Assembly (NCBI GenBank): GCA_963575745.1
Contig: CAUYUJ010016349.1
Span: forward strand, 590,402 to 654,401
Source of the DNA: Prorocentrum cordatum
Taxonomy: Eukaryota > Sar > Dinophyceae > Prorocentrales > Prorocentraceae
Reading direction: 5' to 3'
Length of the DNA stretch: 64,000 nt
Part shown: piece after piece, positions 62,225-64,000 of the stretch
How positions within the stretch are numbered: position 1 is the stretch's first letter
How the letters are laid out: the number at the start of each line of letters is the position of its first letter
Made by a program: the position numbers and the translations under genes
Notes under the pieces: generated by a model
What the model saw: only the letters and a program-made list of their open reading frames with translations
What the model was told of the DNA's origin: nothing
The model's database searches: none

Positions 62225-63145
62225 ATAGCGGTGCATCGTTTGGATTCAAATAGGCCTCATACTCCACTAGATTCCCCAGGAGCTCAGATAGTGGCGACAG
62301 TCCTACATTTGGCAGCTCCCAGGGATAGCGGGGCCATCGTTTGGATCCGCTTTGGGCTCACCTTCCGTTGGTTTCCCACAGGAGTGAAGATAGTAGCGGC
62401 GATTCTACCTTTGGAAGCGCCTAGGGGTAGCGGGCCATCTGTTGGATCCACGTAGGGCTCATTTTCCGCTGAATTCTCCAGGAGTTCTGATAGTAGCGGC
62501 AGTTCTTTCTCTGGCAGCACCCAGGGGGTATCGGGGCATCGTTTGGACCCGCGTAGGGCTCACACTCCGTTGGATTCCCCCAGGAGCTCAGATACTGGCG
62601 ACAAATCTACATTTGGCGGCACCCAGAGGATAGCGGGGCATCGTTTGAATCCGCGTAGGGCTCACGCTCCGCTGGAATTCTCCAGGAGTTCAGAAAGTGT
62701 CACAGTTCGACCTTTGGCAGCTCCCAGGGGGTAGCGGGCCATCGTTTGGATCCGCGTAGGGCTCACCTTCCGTTGGAGTCCCCAGGAGCTTTGATACTGG
62801 CGACAATTTTGCATTCGGCAGCACTCAGGGGATAGCCAGGCATCGTTTGGACCCGCGTAGGGTTCACACTTCACTGGATACCCCATGAGGTCAGATCTGG
62901 CACAGCTATGCATTTAACAGCACTCAGAGGTTAGCTGGGCATCGTTTGTTTCCGCGTATGGCTCACACTCAGCTGGATTCCCCCAGGAGCTCATATACTG
63001 GCGACAATTCTACATTTGGCAACTCCCGGTGGCTAGCGGGGCATCGTTTGAATCCGCGTAGGGCTCACAGTCCGTTGGATTCGCCAGGTGTTCAGTTAGT
63101 GGCGACAGGACTACCTTAGGCAGCTCCCAGGGGGTAGCAGGGCAT
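62225..63145. repeat. Tandem repeat, ~102-bp unit, array 2
   Basis: About nine more diverged units of the repeat at 59.5-60.2 kb (GGGGCATCGTTTGGATCCGC, TAGGGCTCACACTCCGTTGG, CCCAGGAGCTCAGATAGTGG). Confidence 0.9.
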
Positions 63146-63778
63146 ATGAGCTGGCAAGAGAACATATGAGAAGAGAACACGAGAGGAGAGGAGTGGAAAG
63201 GAGAAAGGCAGCGGATTGGACAGGACGGGAGAAGGACGGGAGGGAGACTTGAAAGAGAATAAGGAGGGGATGAAGGACCAACCAGCGTTTTAGTCAAAGC
63301 GAGAACCCAACCACTGGATGGTTGGATTTAATAATCATCCTCATCATCGCAATCGGCGGCGCCTTCCATTCATTGTACGTAACGCAACTTACCAGCATCC
63401 TTATTATCTTACATCCAATCGTGTTCGTATCGTTCACACTCACACTCATGTCAAGTAACCTTAATCAAATGCCGAGTGCTTCCGCTTCAAGTATAGCCAC
63501 ACGCGCGCCTGAAACCCTCTGAATCAAAACCCTTATGATCTAGACCCCCATCAGAGGTTCATTGGGATGAGCAAAAATTAGAGGAAGGCCAGTTGAGACA
63601 TCGGCGGCCTTCCAGATAGACCAGAGTCCGCTCAAAAGCAGAGGAGGTGGAATGGGAGGAAGAGTTCGAGGAGGAGGAGGAGGAGGATTCAGGAGGAGGA
63701 GGAGGAGGAGCAGGAGGAGGAGAAGGAGGACGTGGAATCGCCCATCGTCCCTCTTCCTGATCCCCATTCCCCTCCCAG
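63146..63778. other. Intergenic or intronic, no gene recognised
   Basis: AGAGAACACGAGAGGAG purine-rich DNA, an AT-richer stretch with ATAATCATCCTCATCATCGC (63330-63530) and a GGA array (63661-63730). Leads into a C/T-rich acceptor at 63777-63778. Confidence 0.45.
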
Positions 63779-63895
63779 GATGCCGCCGAGGGCCAGGTCG
63801 TCCGAGTCGTGTGCATCCGACCCTCCCTGGCGGACTGCTGCGGGGAGGGGCCGGGGCCGTTGCTGAAGCCGGCCGCGCGTGGCCCCGGCTCGGCG
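63779..63895 (+). CDS. Plus-strand exon near the window end
   Basis: After CCTCCCAG, the frame gives DAAEGQVVRVVCIRPSLADC, CGEGPGPLLKPAARGPGSA, then GT at 63896. A second AG-G follows about 13 bp later, so the frame may simply run on (VPPAGALPLGMPASLGMLAS) into the terminal pyrimidine repeat. High GC3. Unknown function; probably continues beyond the window. Confidence 0.5.
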
Positions 63896-64000
63896 GTGCC
63901 TCCGGCAGGCGCCCTCCCCCTCGGGATGCCTGCCAGCCTCGGGATGCTTGCCAGCCCTCCCTCCCTCCTCCCTCCCTCCCTCCCTCCTCCTCCGTCCTCT

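Noticed and set aside
1-64000. Dinoflagellate spliced-leader relict (TTTGGCTCAAG) marking a retrogene
   Set aside because: No such string was noticed on either strand, including next to the long single helicase exon.

Overview
This window looks like nuclear DNA of a core dinoflagellate. It is strongly GC-rich. Exons are short and scattered along what appear to be very long transcription units. Many splice donors read GC or GA instead of GT. Small inverted-repeat introner-like elements sit at exon junctions, and most of the remainder is satellite, microsatellite and MITE-like repeat. The high GC would suit a Prorocentrum-like genome, but that is inference. No rRNA, tRNA, CRISPR array, bacterial gene or spliced-leader sequence was recognised.

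Layout. 0.2-1.4 kb holds two minisatellites. 3.2-9.9 kb holds three plus-strand exons that resemble a degenerate endonuclease/exonuclease/phosphatase (CCR4/ANGEL-like) domain; one of its introns is almost entirely a CGA satellite. 10-22 kb is mostly repeats, with a few candidate plus-strand exons between introner elements. 22.9-38.7 kb, perhaps to 47 kb, holds the best-supported gene: a large plus-strand protein I cannot name. Its main exon is about 2.35 kb, and eight further exons can be joined in phase through GC-AG, GA-AG or GT-AG introns. 47-52 kb is satellite. 52.6-57.8 kb carries minus-strand coding, chiefly the terminal exon of a Pif1/RecD-like superfamily 1 helicase. 58.4-58.8 and 63.8 kb carry more plus-strand exon candidates, with satellites between them.

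The main biological point is how the introns are built. Across a run of junctions, the sequence around the donor is repeated at the acceptor as a direct repeat of about 4 to 50 bp, usually containing AG followed by G. Cutting after AG in both copies restores an unbroken frame. Repeat families lie inside these introns: introners with GTCGGGCRTGTCC termini, a second family with CACACAGACACAAT ends, CGA arrays and 82-bp satellites. This fits intron gain by insertion with target duplication. The exons would then be islands of an ancestrally more continuous coding sequence.
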